64,000 nucleotides of DNA from assembly GCF_038002825.1 (NCBI RefSeq), contig NZ_JBBODF010000001.1, forward strand, positions 2,914,001 through 2,978,000, given 5' to 3'. A model generated the notes under the pieces. It had not been told where the DNA came from, did not search any database, and saw only the letters and a list, made by a program, of their open reading frames with translations. Below, piece after piece: positions 18,901 to 27,469 of the stretch. Source of the DNA: Paenibacillus sp. FSL H8-0048 (GTDB lineage Bacteria > Bacillota > Bacilli > Paenibacillales > Paenibacillaceae). The position numbers and the translations under genes are program-made. The first letter of the stretch is position 1. Every line of letters begins with the position of its first letter.

Positions 18901-19235
18901 ACCGGAGAATGCGCGGCCTGCTGTACAAGCTTACCTTCTTCGCCAGCCTCAAGCCTCAACTTGTAGACTGCAACGAGAGTTGCCGCCACATGCTTACAGC
19001 AGTCATAGTTCTCATAGGCGGGACAAGTACAATAGGCTTCAAGTCCTCCGCCAAATTTATAATAATTTTGTATCTCTACGCGGTAAGTGTTGCTTCCTTT
19101 TACCTTTGCTCTATAGCGGTCATTTACTGCATCGAAGCTCAGCTTGCTTACCCGCCCGGAATTATAATAAGATAGTCCACGCTTATAAAAAGTCTCCCCA
19201 CAGAAATCCTTGATTTCTTCTATTTTAAAATTCAT
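15933..19235 (-). CDS. SNF2-family DNA translocase with SWIM zinc finger
   Basis: 1,100 residues. The N-terminus has a SWIM zinc finger, CxC...CxH type (YCTCPAYENYDCCKH near residue 70), then a poorly conserved middle of about 500 residues. The C-terminal 480 residues are a SNF2 ATPase: RDYQTKGFQW, Walker A DDMGLGKT, Walker B LDEAQAIKN, motif III LTGTPIEN, and motifs V-VI LKAGGTGLNL and IGRAHRMGQ. Bacterial SWIM-SNF2 proteins are presumed nucleic-acid remodelers or repair factors; partners are unknown. It follows the Fic gene by about 50 bases on the same strand. The start is set at MNFKIEE, with GCAGGTG six bases upstream; ATG at 19241 or GTG at 19244 are alternatives. Confidence 0.92.
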   Translation of the reverse strand: MNFKIEEIKDFCGETFYKRGLSYYNSGRVSKLSFDAVNDRYRAKVKGSNTYRVEIQNYYKFGGGLEAYCTCPAYENYDCCKHVAATLVAVYKLRLEAGEEGKLVQQAAHSPVLPLVLSPAPSTKRASKPNYEQTDLLISSVAQLARTRDHEQEPVLFGDAEQLQFEFFLNLPDYQHKGLTLEMRVGYKHRYVVTKLGQFLEYLEQRKPLYFTSKFTFDAEQQQMSVADREFLEVMLLLRNSEKLVKSSLNPYYSHTETDGRTLTVAPLAWDKLKPLLSKVNVTLRGVRLPEVRAVLADQPPPLAFSIGQKKKKEYILSASELDTFTLLPDYSMLIKNGLIYEMDRDTFRMIALLQQQFKESGEIAVAPGQIGPVVQQVLPALRKLGKVRVEQSVDERIVEPELQAKLYLDYADGTIMIRLEFHYDDIVILPLDEKQGEAAHKSKILIRNFQRENTIIAALDYSPLRREGQYWASGSEPAIYETLFQVVPALEDDAELFISTAVQGLLLERTAYPKVTADLNEGLDWLEISFELEGLDEQETVRVMQAIVEKKKYIRLRSGAFLQLEGDRFSEFGTIAEQLNLSKKEVNGSRLHLPSVQALQLPERGHGFKHTKWGKSLREFLEQLREPDRMEFELPNQLRPILRDYQTKGFQWMKTLSKFRFGGILADDMGLGKTIQSIAYICSELAERMPQMEAKAPVLILCPASLTYNWENEFARFAPEVNVLVVAGQKEERSGLLESKVMEEADVIITSYPLLRRDIELYSGTLFHALILDEAQAIKNSASQTAQAVKSLKTARKFALTGTPIENSVEELEAIFSTVFPALFTGRLSFKELPAARIASIVSPFILRRLKKEVLEELPDRIDTVLRTELRDEQKQVYLAYLSKLRDDTERDLIAEGFHKSRMKILAGITRLRQICCHPSLFIENYTGGSGKLEQFLETVQECRDSGRRMLVFSQFSSMLALIRQRLEEAGVQPLYLDGSTPGKERVELCRLFNEGEGEVFLISLKAGGTGLNLTGADTVILYDLWWNPAVEEQAIGRAHRMGQRNVVQVIRLITEGSIEEKMLELQQRKKDLIEEIIEAGENKTTRLSEEDIRELLRV

Positions 19236-19289
19236 CTTCATCACCTGCTTTGTTTCTAAGTTGGTCTTTACTACATTATATAGTAGACA

Positions 19290-20411
19290 TCACTTAAGAA
19301 AATGGGCAAACTTATCCGGCTCATGCCGAATATCCTGTGCCAGCCTCTCATATTCCAGAGTTAATTTAACCGAGCGAACTCGTTGCGCATCCTGATCACG
19401 CGGTTCAAGAAATCCTGCTTCTCTCCAATGACTTACTTTTTCCCGGATAGAGCGGTCCGATAAGCGCAGAAGCTCTCTGAGCTCGCTGGTTGTCAGAGTA
19501 TCCTGCTTAAAGGTTAATTGAGCGAAGACTATCCTTTGCTGTGGGTCAAGTCTCCGAATCAACTCCGGTTCGATCCTTGTCAATTGCGCAGACTTCTCTG
19601 TAACAATATTAGCCGCGTCTTGAAATACCTCTGCCAGCCCATCCACGAAAAACTCCAGCCAAGGTGTCAGTTCGGCATCATGACGTCCAAAATAATAATT
19701 GTGATGAAGGCCAAGCTGAAGCTGGCGGTAGTATTCAGAGAGGTTACGGTCATAGAAATTTTCAAGCACAAATAGTCCCTTCAGCCCGTATCCGCCCCGG
19801 CGGAGAAGATAGGTTGTGAGCATTCTGGCTGTTCGTCCGTTTCCATCCAAGTAAGGGTGAATAGTGAGAAACTGCCACATGAAAATACCTGCTTTGATTG
19901 GAACAGGAACCGAATACGTCTCCGGTGAATTGATCCAGGCAATTAAATCTTCCATTAAGACAGGAACATCCTGCCATTCAGGCGGCAAGAAGAAACCGGA
20001 CGCATTACGGCTGCCAACTTGATTCTGTTCTTCACGGTATTCACTGATACGGGCTCTTCTGCCATGTGAAATTTTGATTATAGCATGAAGCTTCTTTACG
20101 AATTCTTCTGTTACCGGGAGCTTCCTCTTCTCGGCCTCATCCAGGTATTGCAAAGCTTTCATTAAGTTATATACCTCTTGCTCTTCATTATCATTACTTG
20201 TCTGGTATAGAACCTTTCTTTTCGTCGCCTCATCAAGCGTATTTCCCTCTATCTTCGTTGATAGTATCACTGTTTTTTCCATCGATTCTTTTTTAAGCAG
20301 ATCCAGTATAGACACAGGTAATGGAAGCAAATCCACAACCACAGTCGCTTGCTGAATATCCATCAGTCTTCTGGCAACGAGATCCGTTATAGAGTACTTT
20401 GGTATAAACAT
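19290..20411 (-). CDS. Fic-domain protein (AMP-transferase type) with winged-helix C-terminus
   Basis: 373 residues. The Fic signature HPYLDGNGRTAR (near 195) has the catalytic His and all phosphate-binding residues. An N-terminal Fic_N region carries the inhibitory helix motif S-x-x-x-E-G (STKIEGN near 75), typical of class II self-restrained Fic enzymes that AMPylate proteins. The last 80 residues look like a winged helix (LTTSELRELLRLSDRSIREK), so it may bind DNA. The start MFIPKYS is preceded by GGAGGGGTGATGTA; an upstream in-frame start at 20471 lacks a ribosome site. It lies between the PP2C-like and SNF2 genes on one strand, so co-transcription is possible. The target is unknown. Confidence 0.9.
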   Translation of the reverse strand: MFIPKYSITDLVARRLMDIQQATVVVDLLPLPVSILDLLKKESMEKTVILSTKIEGNTLDEATKRKVLYQTSNDNEEQEVYNLMKALQYLDEAEKRKLPVTEEFVKKLHAIIKISHGRRARISEYREEQNQVGSRNASGFFLPPEWQDVPVLMEDLIAWINSPETYSVPVPIKAGIFMWQFLTIHPYLDGNGRTARMLTTYLLRRGGYGLKGLFVLENFYDRNLSEYYRQLQLGLHHNYYFGRHDAELTPWLEFFVDGLAEVFQDAANIVTEKSAQLTRIEPELIRRLDPQQRIVFAQLTFKQDTLTTSELRELLRLSDRSIREKVSHWREAGFLEPRDQDAQRVRSVKLTLEYERLAQDIRHEPDKFAHFLK

Positions 20412-20474
20412 TACATCACCCCTCCATAATATTATATCATTGCCGCTATTTTGCCGCAAACTTAATGACAACCC

Positions 20475-21284
20475 TCAATCACTCGGCATCGCACCCGCCT
20501 TGTCATTCTCATAGCTCCAAGCCACCACCGTTGCGCTGTCCCGCCCAAGCTGTTCATGCACCCCCGTCAATACATCCGCCACACATTCCTCCAAATCCTC
20601 TCTACCCATAAAAGCTTCATACAGCCTGCGCGGGTCCTCCAGCAGTCTTGCCCCCACTTCCAGCAGGCCGTCTGTGGTCATCACGATCACGTTGCGGCCC
20701 TGCCGCAGCTCGCGAATGCCGGAGGAGTAACATGGGACGGGCTGGGCGAAGGTGTTGACGAAGCCAATCCACTCGTAGTAATTGCGCTGGCTCAGCGCAT
20801 ACTGCCCGCGGGCCGCCAGCTCTGGATGCAGCAGATATAGCGAATTATCTCCCACCGAGAACCACCAGAAATAATTCTCCATCCGCACACAAATCAGACA
20901 CGCCGTCTCCCCTGTTACCTGCTTGCAATCGCGGAGGAAGGCCTCCGACTGAAAAATAGACAGCAAAAAAGCCTCCAGCTCCCGGAAAGCCTGCTGAACC
21001 GGCAGCGCCAGCAGCCTGATAATTTCTCCTGCCTCACCATTGATTGTGCGGACTAGCAATTCGGCACTTTCCGCCGTATTGTGCGCATCCAGGAGCACCG
21101 CAAACTCCCAGCCTCCTCCCGGCTCGCTCAATACATAGACGCCATCTTCATTCTTATCGGCACCTGCCGCAGTGTTCCCGCCATACCGGCCGATAACCAT
21201 CCCGTTCAATGTAGATGTTGCCGGATGATCCAGATACATCTCCTCGCTGCCCACCCAGCTGAATTTTTCAAATTTCCGTTCCAT
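20475..21284 (-). CDS. PP2C-like serine/threonine phosphatase
   Basis: 269 residues with the metal-binding landmarks of the PP2C fold: ADKNEDGVYV near 40, VLLDAHNT near 60 (cf. DGHGG), VIMTTDGLLE near 200 and RDSATVVAW near 250. These proteins remove phosphate from Ser/Thr or sense stress upstream of kinases. The NT in place of GG in the second motif marks it as an atypical subgroup. The start MERKFEKF follows GGGGGGACAGG; the longer frame to 21368 has no ribosome site. It is 63 bases upstream of the Fic gene, on the same strand. Confidence 0.75.
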   Translation of the reverse strand: MERKFEKFSWVGSEEMYLDHPATSTLNGMVIGRYGGNTAAGADKNEDGVYVLSEPGGGWEFAVLLDAHNTAESAELLVRTINGEAGEIIRLLALPVQQAFRELEAFLLSIFQSEAFLRDCKQVTGETACLICVRMENYFWWFSVGDNSLYLLHPELAARGQYALSQRNYYEWIGFVNTFAQPVPCYSSGIRELRQGRNVIVMTTDGLLEVGARLLEDPRRLYEAFMGREDLEECVADVLTGVHEQLGRDSATVVAWSYENDKAGAMPSD

Positions 21285-21342
21285 CCTGTCCCCCCTGTCC
21301 GGCATACCGGATTCTATGTATCTACTATACTCATTTCCTATC

Positions 21343-21378
21343 AAAAAAACAGCAGAGGCAATGTCCATGCCCCTGCTG
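21343..21378 (-). terminator. Terminator of the GNAT gene
   Basis: On the minus strand: CAGCAGGGGCA, loop of 7, TGCCTCTGCTG, then seven T. One mismatch in an 11-base stem. It separates the acetyltransferase from the PP2C/Fic/SNF2 genes downstream. Confidence 0.8.
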
Positions 21379-21391
21379 CCTTACTAGCCAT

Positions 21392-22045
21392 TCATATTGC
21401 TGGAGACACCGACATCTTAAAGCTCCAGTTGCCGATGGTGATTCCGTTTCGTTCAATAGAGGTATAGTCAAATTCGGTGAATCCGTTTTTGGTATAGAAT
21501 CTTCTGTTGATCTCACTGTTCGTGAAGGTAACAAAGGATTCAGGCGGTTTCCCTTTGGTCTGCTCTTGAATATAGGGGATCACGCAGTCCCGGAGCATTC
21601 TGCTGCCGAGCTGCTGGCCTCTGGAGGAGTGGTCTACAGCCAGGGATTCCAGGAACCAGGACTGTTTTTTGAGCGCCTTGCTGGGTTCGTGGCCTTCATT
21701 GAGCGTCTTCAGGAATCGAAGCATCTTGGGGATGCTAATAGTTCTGAATAACCGTAGAGCACCGGCACGGAAATAGTCCCATATTCCTATTCCCTTACTG
21801 TAGGGGCGTTCGATGATCGCGCAGCTTTTAATCTGCTGATTCTCTTCTCCTACGAATACGATACTCCTCTTATAATAGGCGCCAATGTATACCTTGAAAA
21901 CCTCGGTCAGGAACTCAACAAATTTCTCCCCGGTTCTGAATTCGCTGCGGATCTCACGGCATAACGGATAATCTGCAAAGGACAGTGCGTTAAGTCGGGC
22001 TACAACGGGCAACTCCTCAGGTTTTGGTCTTCTGTAAGTGATCAT
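21392..22045 (-). CDS. GNAT-family N-acetyltransferase
   Basis: 217 residues of the acetyl-CoA-dependent GNAT fold. The A-motif region is FLESLAVDHSSRGQQLGSRM (near 128; pyrophosphate-loop residues R-G-Q-Q-L-G-S), followed by FVTFTNSEINRRFYTKNGF, the usual late strand where the acceptor site closes. The acceptor cannot be told. It has its own terminator downstream and is preceded by GGAGGG and, 130 bases further, by a TetR gene in the same direction, which may regulate it. Confidence 0.8.
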   Translation of the reverse strand: MITYRRPKPEELPVVARLNALSFADYPLCREIRSEFRTGEKFVEFLTEVFKVYIGAYYKRSIVFVGEENQQIKSCAIIERPYSKGIGIWDYFRAGALRLFRTISIPKMLRFLKTLNEGHEPSKALKKQSWFLESLAVDHSSRGQQLGSRMLRDCVIPYIQEQTKGKPPESFVTFTNSEINRRFYTKNGFTEFDYTSIERNGITIGNWSFKMSVSPAI

Positions 22046-22178
22046 CGGGTTCCCTCCTGGGTTCTTTTGATTTATATTCTATCTATCCCGCGGGTCCCTG
22101 ATAATACACAATCGTAAGCAAAATATTCGTTAACGAACAATGCAGGGCAAAGTGTCCAGTAACGGATAGTGTAGCGGA

Positions 22179-22730
22179 CTATTTCCATAGGAAACCAAAC
22201 AAATTGAAGAGGCACGAGGCGACTTCCTCGGGCGGCATCGAGAAATTGGTCTCCATCCACCACATGATCATGCCAACTACGCCGGAAGAATAATATGCGA
22301 CCAGAGGCGGCAGTGAGCTACTGGCGAGTTGCACGCCTTCTGCCTGGCAGACAGTGAGTATATTGGTAAAAAAGCTGGTGAACGTATCCTGAAGCAGCTT
22401 CTCTAATTCATCTGAGGCTTCAGCCACGAAGAGATTATGATACAGCTTCTTGTTGCCGCGAATATCCAGCAGGACCTCCAGAATCAGCTCCTCCGGGGGC
22501 GAGTCATTCAGGAGGATCGCTTCCAGTCCCTGCTGCTCCTGCTGCAAAATATAAGAAATGAGCTTATATTTATCCTCGAAATGGGCATAGAACGTGGTGC
22601 GGCCTACGACGGCTGTCCGGCATAGATCATTTACGGTGATTCTACGAAAAGGCTTGTGTTCAAGCAAGGTCTCCATCGCCTTGACAATCGCTTCCCTGCT
22701 CTTGGTGATGCGGATATCCTCTTCAGACAC
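22179..22730 (-). CDS. TetR-family transcriptional regulator
   Basis: 183 residues. The N-terminal helix-turn-helix is typical (ITVNDLCRTAVVGRTTFYAH near 30, followed by FEDKYKLISYIL), and the C-terminal ligand domain resembles the TetR_C group found in many Bacillales regulators (LLLDIRGNKKLYHNLF region). The start is GTG, preceded by AGGGGGA. The divergent neighbour 270 bases away is the export operon, so it could regulate either that operon or the GNAT downstream. Confidence 0.88.
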   Translation of the reverse strand: MSEEDIRITKSREAIVKAMETLLEHKPFRRITVNDLCRTAVVGRTTFYAHFEDKYKLISYILQQEQQGLEAILLNDSPPEELILEVLLDIRGNKKLYHNLFVAEASDELEKLLQDTFTSFFTNILTVCQAEGVQLASSSLPPLVAYYSSGVVGMIMWWMETNFSMPPEEVASCLFNLFGFLWK

Positions 22731-23001
22731 GTGTTAGTCCCCCTGCGGTTTGAGTAAATGCTTCTATTCTACAGCCGGAACCAGGGTAAGGCAAGACTGT
22801 ATGCCTGTCTCCCGGCGGAAGAATGGCTCTGTGGCCTGGAAGTCTTTCAGTTTATAAAAAGTTTAACTCCTATTTATCTTTTCCCCGGCTTCTTCCTCCT
22901 TTTATTTATATCTGTGTTAACCCTTTCCCTTAAGATAGGAAACATCTTCTAGCGGCTGCCTTAAGCCGCCAGTCGGATGATGAATGCCGGGAGGGAATGA
23001 A

Positions 23002-25578
23002 ATGAAGAATTACCGTGCCTGTGCCGCTCTGGTATTAGGGATGATTATTGCAAGTACGCACCTGGGAGTAACTTTCGCTTCTGCTACTTCTGCTGCATCC
23101 GGCAGTAAGACCGCAAGCAAGCCGCAGCAAAATCAGCAACAGACCAGCACCTTAGCGCAATTACCGCCGGTTACTGTGGGAACCGGAGTCAGCGTGAGAC
23201 TGACCGATGTGCAATTGGCCAAGGCTGATGGCGGCAACAGTCTGACCTATACCCTGGTGTACAGTAATACAAGCAACAGCACCTATAAGCTGTTCAACGT
23301 CTTTTCCAAGATTACAACCCCGGCGGGAGCCTCACTGAAGAGCAGCCCCATTCCTGAGGATAAAAGCAAAGCTGAGGTTGCCCCCAATGAACAGCTGACC
23401 GTCACCTACTATGTAAACGTCAGCAAGACAGCTTCACTTCAAGGCCTCTCCATCTCACTGTTCGGCTTCGACTTCAGCGGCTCTGATTACCAGAAGAAGC
23501 TGGGCAGCTTCACAGTCCCGGCCGCTTATACCCCATATGTGCAGCAGGGTCTTAGCAAGCAGATCACGGTTAGCAACCTTCCGGTTAGCCTGAAGCCCGA
23601 GAGCCTGCAAATCTTCAGCTTCAATAATAAAATCTATGCCAAGGTTGCTCTGAGCCTGACGAATCAGGGAACCAAAGTACTCGCTGCACCCGGCCACCGG
23701 GTATTCCTTGAATCCTCCAGCGGCTCTGCATTTGAGCTGACGCTTGACAATGCCAGCCGCGATTACAAGGTGCAGCCCGGTGAGAATAAGAAGATCTTGT
23801 ATCTGGCGGAGCTCCCTGCTTACATACCGACCACGCGCATGTCGCTGCTCATCACCGGGGAGAATGCTGGGCTGAAAGCGGATCTGCCGGTAGTCTCCTT
23901 CCGTCTCCCGGAAGCAAGCTATCCAAGTCTTGAGGTGAATGCTTACGCACTGAAGAAGTTCGGGGTGAGCAGCAATACTATTGAGACCCAGTTGAAGCAG
24001 GCATCCGTATCCTCAACAGGCGAGAAGGCACTGTGGACACTTAAGCTGCGCATTAGGAATGCCGGCAACAAAGCGGTTACTCTGCCAGCCTATGAATTAT
24101 CTGTAACCGCCAAGGAAGGCTACTCCTTCCCGGTCAACAGCAAAGCGCTGGCCAGCCTCACCTTGAAGCCGCTTGAGGAGAAGACCCTGCAATTCTCAGC
24201 CGAAGTGCCGCTGAATGTAAGCCAGAGTACACTAAAGCTCCAGATGGTGGAGCCGGCCGCAGAAGGCAAGACAATCTTCCCTACAGCTATGTACAAGATC
24301 CCTTATTCCTTAGAGATGACCAACTCCGTTGCTTCGGAGTACATTCTGGATAACAGCTTCGGAACCTTCGGTGTCGTATTGGAGTCAGTGCAGCGCATGC
24401 CGTGGTCAACTGAAGATTTGCTTGTCGGCACCATTCGTATCCGTAATGTCAGGGATGCGGCAGTAACCCTCCCTGCTTTTACAGGGACCATCTATGCAGG
24501 GCAGACCGCCTTGGACGGTCCGGTTCAAGTCGTTGCAGCAGCCTCCAGCCAACAGCTGGCCGCCGGAGCAAGCGCTGTATATTATGTGATCGGCAAGCTT
24601 CCCTATGAGCAGTCTCTGGACCAGCTCCGTATCGGACTAAATAGCGCGACAGGCGATACCACAGAGCCGTTCCTCTCTCTGAGAACACAGCAAGTGGTTC
24701 CGGGTATGTCTGCCGTAGGTGATAACGCCACCTTCAAGATCGATACTGCCGGCAAGCGGGCGGAGGTTAAGGAGCGCCGGACCCTCCTCTATCCCGGAGC
24801 AAGCCAGAACATTCTGTATACTGAGCTTGAGGTGAGCAGTCTTGAAGCCCGGAGGGCAGAGCTGTCCAGACTTGTGGCTTATTATAAGACACAGGACAAT
24901 ACCTATTATGAAGCAGAAGTCAGTCAATCTGCACAGGCGGCCGGGCCCAAGGGCAAGAGTCTGGTGAGTATATGGAGCAAGCTGCCTGCAAGCATCGATG
25001 CCTCGGAGCTAACGCTTTTCGTGGGAGAAGGGGTTAGCGAGAACAAGCTGACAGCGCCGGAAGGAACGCCAACCGCCTATATTAATCCTAAAGCACTCAC
25101 ACTTCATGTTCAGACTCCGGCTGCACTAGTCACTCTGGGTAATGGAGTGCCATTGTTCCCTTATACGTTTACGGTTACTCAGGCCACAGGTGCTGTGTCC
25201 GAGGGCCAGGATACGCTGAGTGTCAATCTGACGTATACGCTTGCCAAGGACAACCAGTATGATATGGGCGCTAATACACATAAGCTGGTCGTGCAGCTTA
25301 CCGATCCTCTCGGCCAGACGCAGGAGAGAACGCTGGTGCCCGGGACGGATCTGGTGACAGGGAAATTCCTGACCTATTCCATGACTCTTACAAGCAATGC
25401 CTATAAAACGCTCCGCAGCGGCAAATTCCTCGTCACTCTCTATGACGAGTTCCAGGGAGAGCGGATTCTCTTGGGCAGCCAGAGCTACAGCCTGACTTAC
25501 ACCCCTGCAGCCAAAGCCCCTGAGACCACCACTGCCCCGAAAAACGCGGCAAATCCAGATCCCGGAGGATCGCTATGA
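23002..25578 (+). CDS. Large secreted repeat protein leading the MacAB-type operon
   Basis: 858 residues, not recognised by family. Residues 1-30 are a signal peptide (MKNYRACAALVLGMIIAS). A Gln/Ser-rich linker precedes four or five beta-rich repeats of roughly 120 residues, each with a strand ending in a pattern like xxRxxNxxxxAVTLPA (LKLRIRNAGNKAVTLPAYEL near 350; TIRIRNVRDAAVTLPAFTG near 485); they look like immunoglobulin-like folds. A transmembrane anchor is absent. The start MKNYRAC follows GGGAGGGAATGAA; an in-frame ATG 18 bases earlier is part of that site. It overlaps the adaptor gene by ATGA, so it is probably a secreted partner or regulator of the transporter. Confidence 0.75.
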   Translation: MKNYRACAALVLGMIIASTHLGVTFASATSAASGSKTASKPQQNQQQTSTLAQLPPVTVGTGVSVRLTDVQLAKADGGNSLTYTLVYSNTSNSTYKLFNVFSKITTPAGASLKSSPIPEDKSKAEVAPNEQLTVTYYVNVSKTASLQGLSISLFGFDFSGSDYQKKLGSFTVPAAYTPYVQQGLSKQITVSNLPVSLKPESLQIFSFNNKIYAKVALSLTNQGTKVLAAPGHRVFLESSSGSAFELTLDNASRDYKVQPGENKKILYLAELPAYIPTTRMSLLITGENAGLKADLPVVSFRLPEASYPSLEVNAYALKKFGVSSNTIETQLKQASVSSTGEKALWTLKLRIRNAGNKAVTLPAYELSVTAKEGYSFPVNSKALASLTLKPLEEKTLQFSAEVPLNVSQSTLKLQMVEPAAEGKTIFPTAMYKIPYSLEMTNSVASEYILDNSFGTFGVVLESVQRMPWSTEDLLVGTIRIRNVRDAAVTLPAFTGTIYAGQTALDGPVQVVAAASSQQLAAGASAVYYVIGKLPYEQSLDQLRIGLNSATGDTTEPFLSLRTQQVVPGMSAVGDNATFKIDTAGKRAEVKERRTLLYPGASQNILYTELEVSSLEARRAELSRLVAYYKTQDNTYYEAEVSQSAQAAGPKGKSLVSIWSKLPASIDASELTLFVGEGVSENKLTAPEGTPTAYINPKALTLHVQTPAALVTLGNGVPLFPYTFTVTQATGAVSEGQDTLSVNLTYTLAKDNQYDMGANTHKLVVQLTDPLGQTQERTLVPGTDLVTGKFLTYSMTLTSNAYKTLRSGKFLVTLYDEFQGERILLGSQSYSLTYTPAAKAPETTTAPKNAANPDPGGSL

Positions 25579-26777
25579 ATGTCAAAAAAACCTTAGGACT
25601 GTCAGCCGCAGTCATTGTCACCGCTGGAATTGTTGTCTATAGCTTATGGCCGGATAAGAGCACGCAGGACAGCCCTCCTGCTGCTCAGACTACTGTAGTA
25701 ACCAAGGGCGACATATCTGTAACCGTCAAAGGCTCCGGCACCGTAAAGGCCACGAATACTACGATCGTATATGCCAGGGACACAGGAAATGTAGCCAAGG
25801 TTCTCGTTAAGGAGAATGAACAAGTCAAGAAGGGTCAGGTCCTGCTGACTTATGAGGGAGCCAATGTTGCCAGTAACGTAAGAATCCAGCAGAATACGCT
25901 CAAGCAATCGCAGAATGACCTGCTGGAGAAACAAGAACAGTACAAGAAGCTAATCATGGACGGTGCTGCTTTAACCGATATTGATGCGGCGAAGCTGGCC
26001 ATTGAGAGAACCAAGGATACCATTACAGCCACATTGACCGAGCTTGCAGCCCTCCAGAAGGATCATATCCCGCCCGCTTCCCTGACAGCGCCGATGGATG
26101 GAACGGTGACCAAGATCAGCGCCTCCTCAGGCGGGATGGTAACGAAAGGTGCCGAGGTCTTCTCCATAACGGACTACAAGCACTTAAGCGCTACGATTAA
26201 AATTGACGAGCTGGACATCCCCAAGATTAAGCCGGGTATGTCCGCAGCCATTAAAATGGATGCCCTGCCCGCCAAGGCCTATCCTGCCAAGGTCACACGG
26301 ATTGCGGATGAAGGAACGGTGACGAATGGCGTCTCCGTCTTTGAAGTGACCCTTCTGCTCACGGACTCCGCCGGAGCCAGAGCCGGTATGTCAGCACAAG
26401 GAGTCGTTACTATTGAAGAGAAGAACCAGGTTCTGCTGCTTCCCGTCGAGTCTGTGACCCAAAAGGATAAAAAGTATTATGTTCAAGTGCAGGACTCCGT
26501 GCCGGAGCAGACCCCCTCGCCCAAGGGCAGCTCCGCCACAGGAAGCCCTGCCACACCTCCGCCCGTTCAGCTCAAGCCTGTCACCGTAGGGGTGCATGAT
26601 GAGAGCCGGATCGAAATCGTCAGTGGTCTGCGTGAAGGGGAACAGGTCATTGTCCCGACCATTATTGCTGTAAGTACGCCTGCCCCCGCAGCTCCGGGGA
26701 TGTTCGATATGGGCGGCGGTGACGAAGGCGGCTTCGATAACAGCGGTGGCGGCGGTGACGGAGGAGGGCCACAATGA
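25575..26777 (+). CDS. HlyD/MacA-type membrane-fusion adaptor
   Basis: 400 residues. An N-terminal membrane anchor (TLGLSAAVIVTAGIVVYSLW) is followed by a lipoyl/biotinyl-like half (GSGTVKATNTTIVYARDTG), a coiled coil (near 95-155), the second lipoyl half (LTAPMDGTVTKISASSG near 170) and beta-barrel domains. It would link the ABC transporter to the cell surface, as YknX does in Bacillus. The C-terminus is odd: a Gly/Asp-rich tail of about 25 residues (DMGGGDEGGFDNSGGGGD). It overlaps the genes on both sides by ATGA. Confidence 0.9.
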   Translation: MNVKKTLGLSAAVIVTAGIVVYSLWPDKSTQDSPPAAQTTVVTKGDISVTVKGSGTVKATNTTIVYARDTGNVAKVLVKENEQVKKGQVLLTYEGANVASNVRIQQNTLKQSQNDLLEKQEQYKKLIMDGAALTDIDAAKLAIERTKDTITATLTELAALQKDHIPPASLTAPMDGTVTKISASSGGMVTKGAEVFSITDYKHLSATIKIDELDIPKIKPGMSAAIKMDALPAKAYPAKVTRIADEGTVTNGVSVFEVTLLLTDSAGARAGMSAQGVVTIEEKNQVLLLPVESVTQKDKKYYVQVQDSVPEQTPSPKGSSATGSPATPPPVQLKPVTVGVHDESRIEIVSGLREGEQVIVPTIIAVSTPAPAAPGMFDMGGGDEGGFDNSGGGGDGGGPQ

Positions 26778-27469
26778 ATACAGAGCCCCTGATCCGGATT
26801 GAGCATATGGTCCACGGATACATGATGGCTAAGGAACAGATGACCGTGCTGAAGGATATCTCTTTTGAGATCCACCATGGCGAATTCGTTGCCATTATCG
26901 GCCCGTCCGGCTCTGGAAAATCCACCTTGATGAACATGATCGGCTGCCTGGATATCCCGAATGAAGGGAACTATTCTCTGGATGGACAGGATGTCCGCAG
27001 ATTATCCGATAACCGGCTGGCCCGGATCCGCAATGAGAAAATAGGCTTCATCTTCCAGAACTTCAACCTGCTCCCTAAGTTATCCGCTGTTCAGAATGTC
27101 GAACTGCCCCTGGTCTACCGGGGCTTGTCACAACGGGAGCGAAGAACGCTGGCCGCTGCCGCCCTGGAGAAGGTCGGCCTCCATGAGCGGATGCACCACC
27201 GTCCGAGCGAGCTGTCCGGGGGCCAGCAGCAGCGGGTTGCCATCGCCAGAGCACTTGCCGGCAATCCTCCCATTCTACTGGCAGATGAGCCTACCGGCGC
27301 ACTCGATTCCAAGACTGGAGAAGAGGTCATGCACATGATCAAAAGACTGAATGAACAGGGACATACCATTATTGTCATCACACATGACCTGGGCATTGCG
27401 GAACAAGCGAAGCGGGTCATCCGGATTCAGGACGGCCACCTGGTTGAAGATCGGAGAAATGACCAATGA
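26774..27469 (+). CDS. MacB-type ABC transporter ATPase
   Basis: 231 residues, complete ABC ATPase of the LolD/MacB group: Walker [10 protein letters not shown] near 45, Q-loop [10 protein letters not shown], signature [15 protein letters not shown] near 145, Walker [14 protein letters not shown] and the switch His in VITHD. It powers the FtsX-type permease encoded by the next gene, which it overlaps by four bases. The operon order adaptor-ATPase-permease is that of YknXYZ/MacAB systems exporting peptides or antibiotics. Confidence 0.95.
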   Translation: MNTEPLIRIEHMVHGYMMAKEQMTVLKDISFEIHHGEFVAIIGPSGSGKSTLMNMIGCLDIPNEGNYSLDGQDVRRLSDNRLARIRNEKIGFIFQNFNLLPKLSAVQNVELPLVYRGLSQRERRTLAAAALEKVGLHERMHHRPSELSGGQQQRVAIARALAGNPPILLADEPTGALDSKTGEEVMHMIKRLNEQGHTIIVITHDLGIAEQAKRVIRIQDGHLVEDRRNDQ

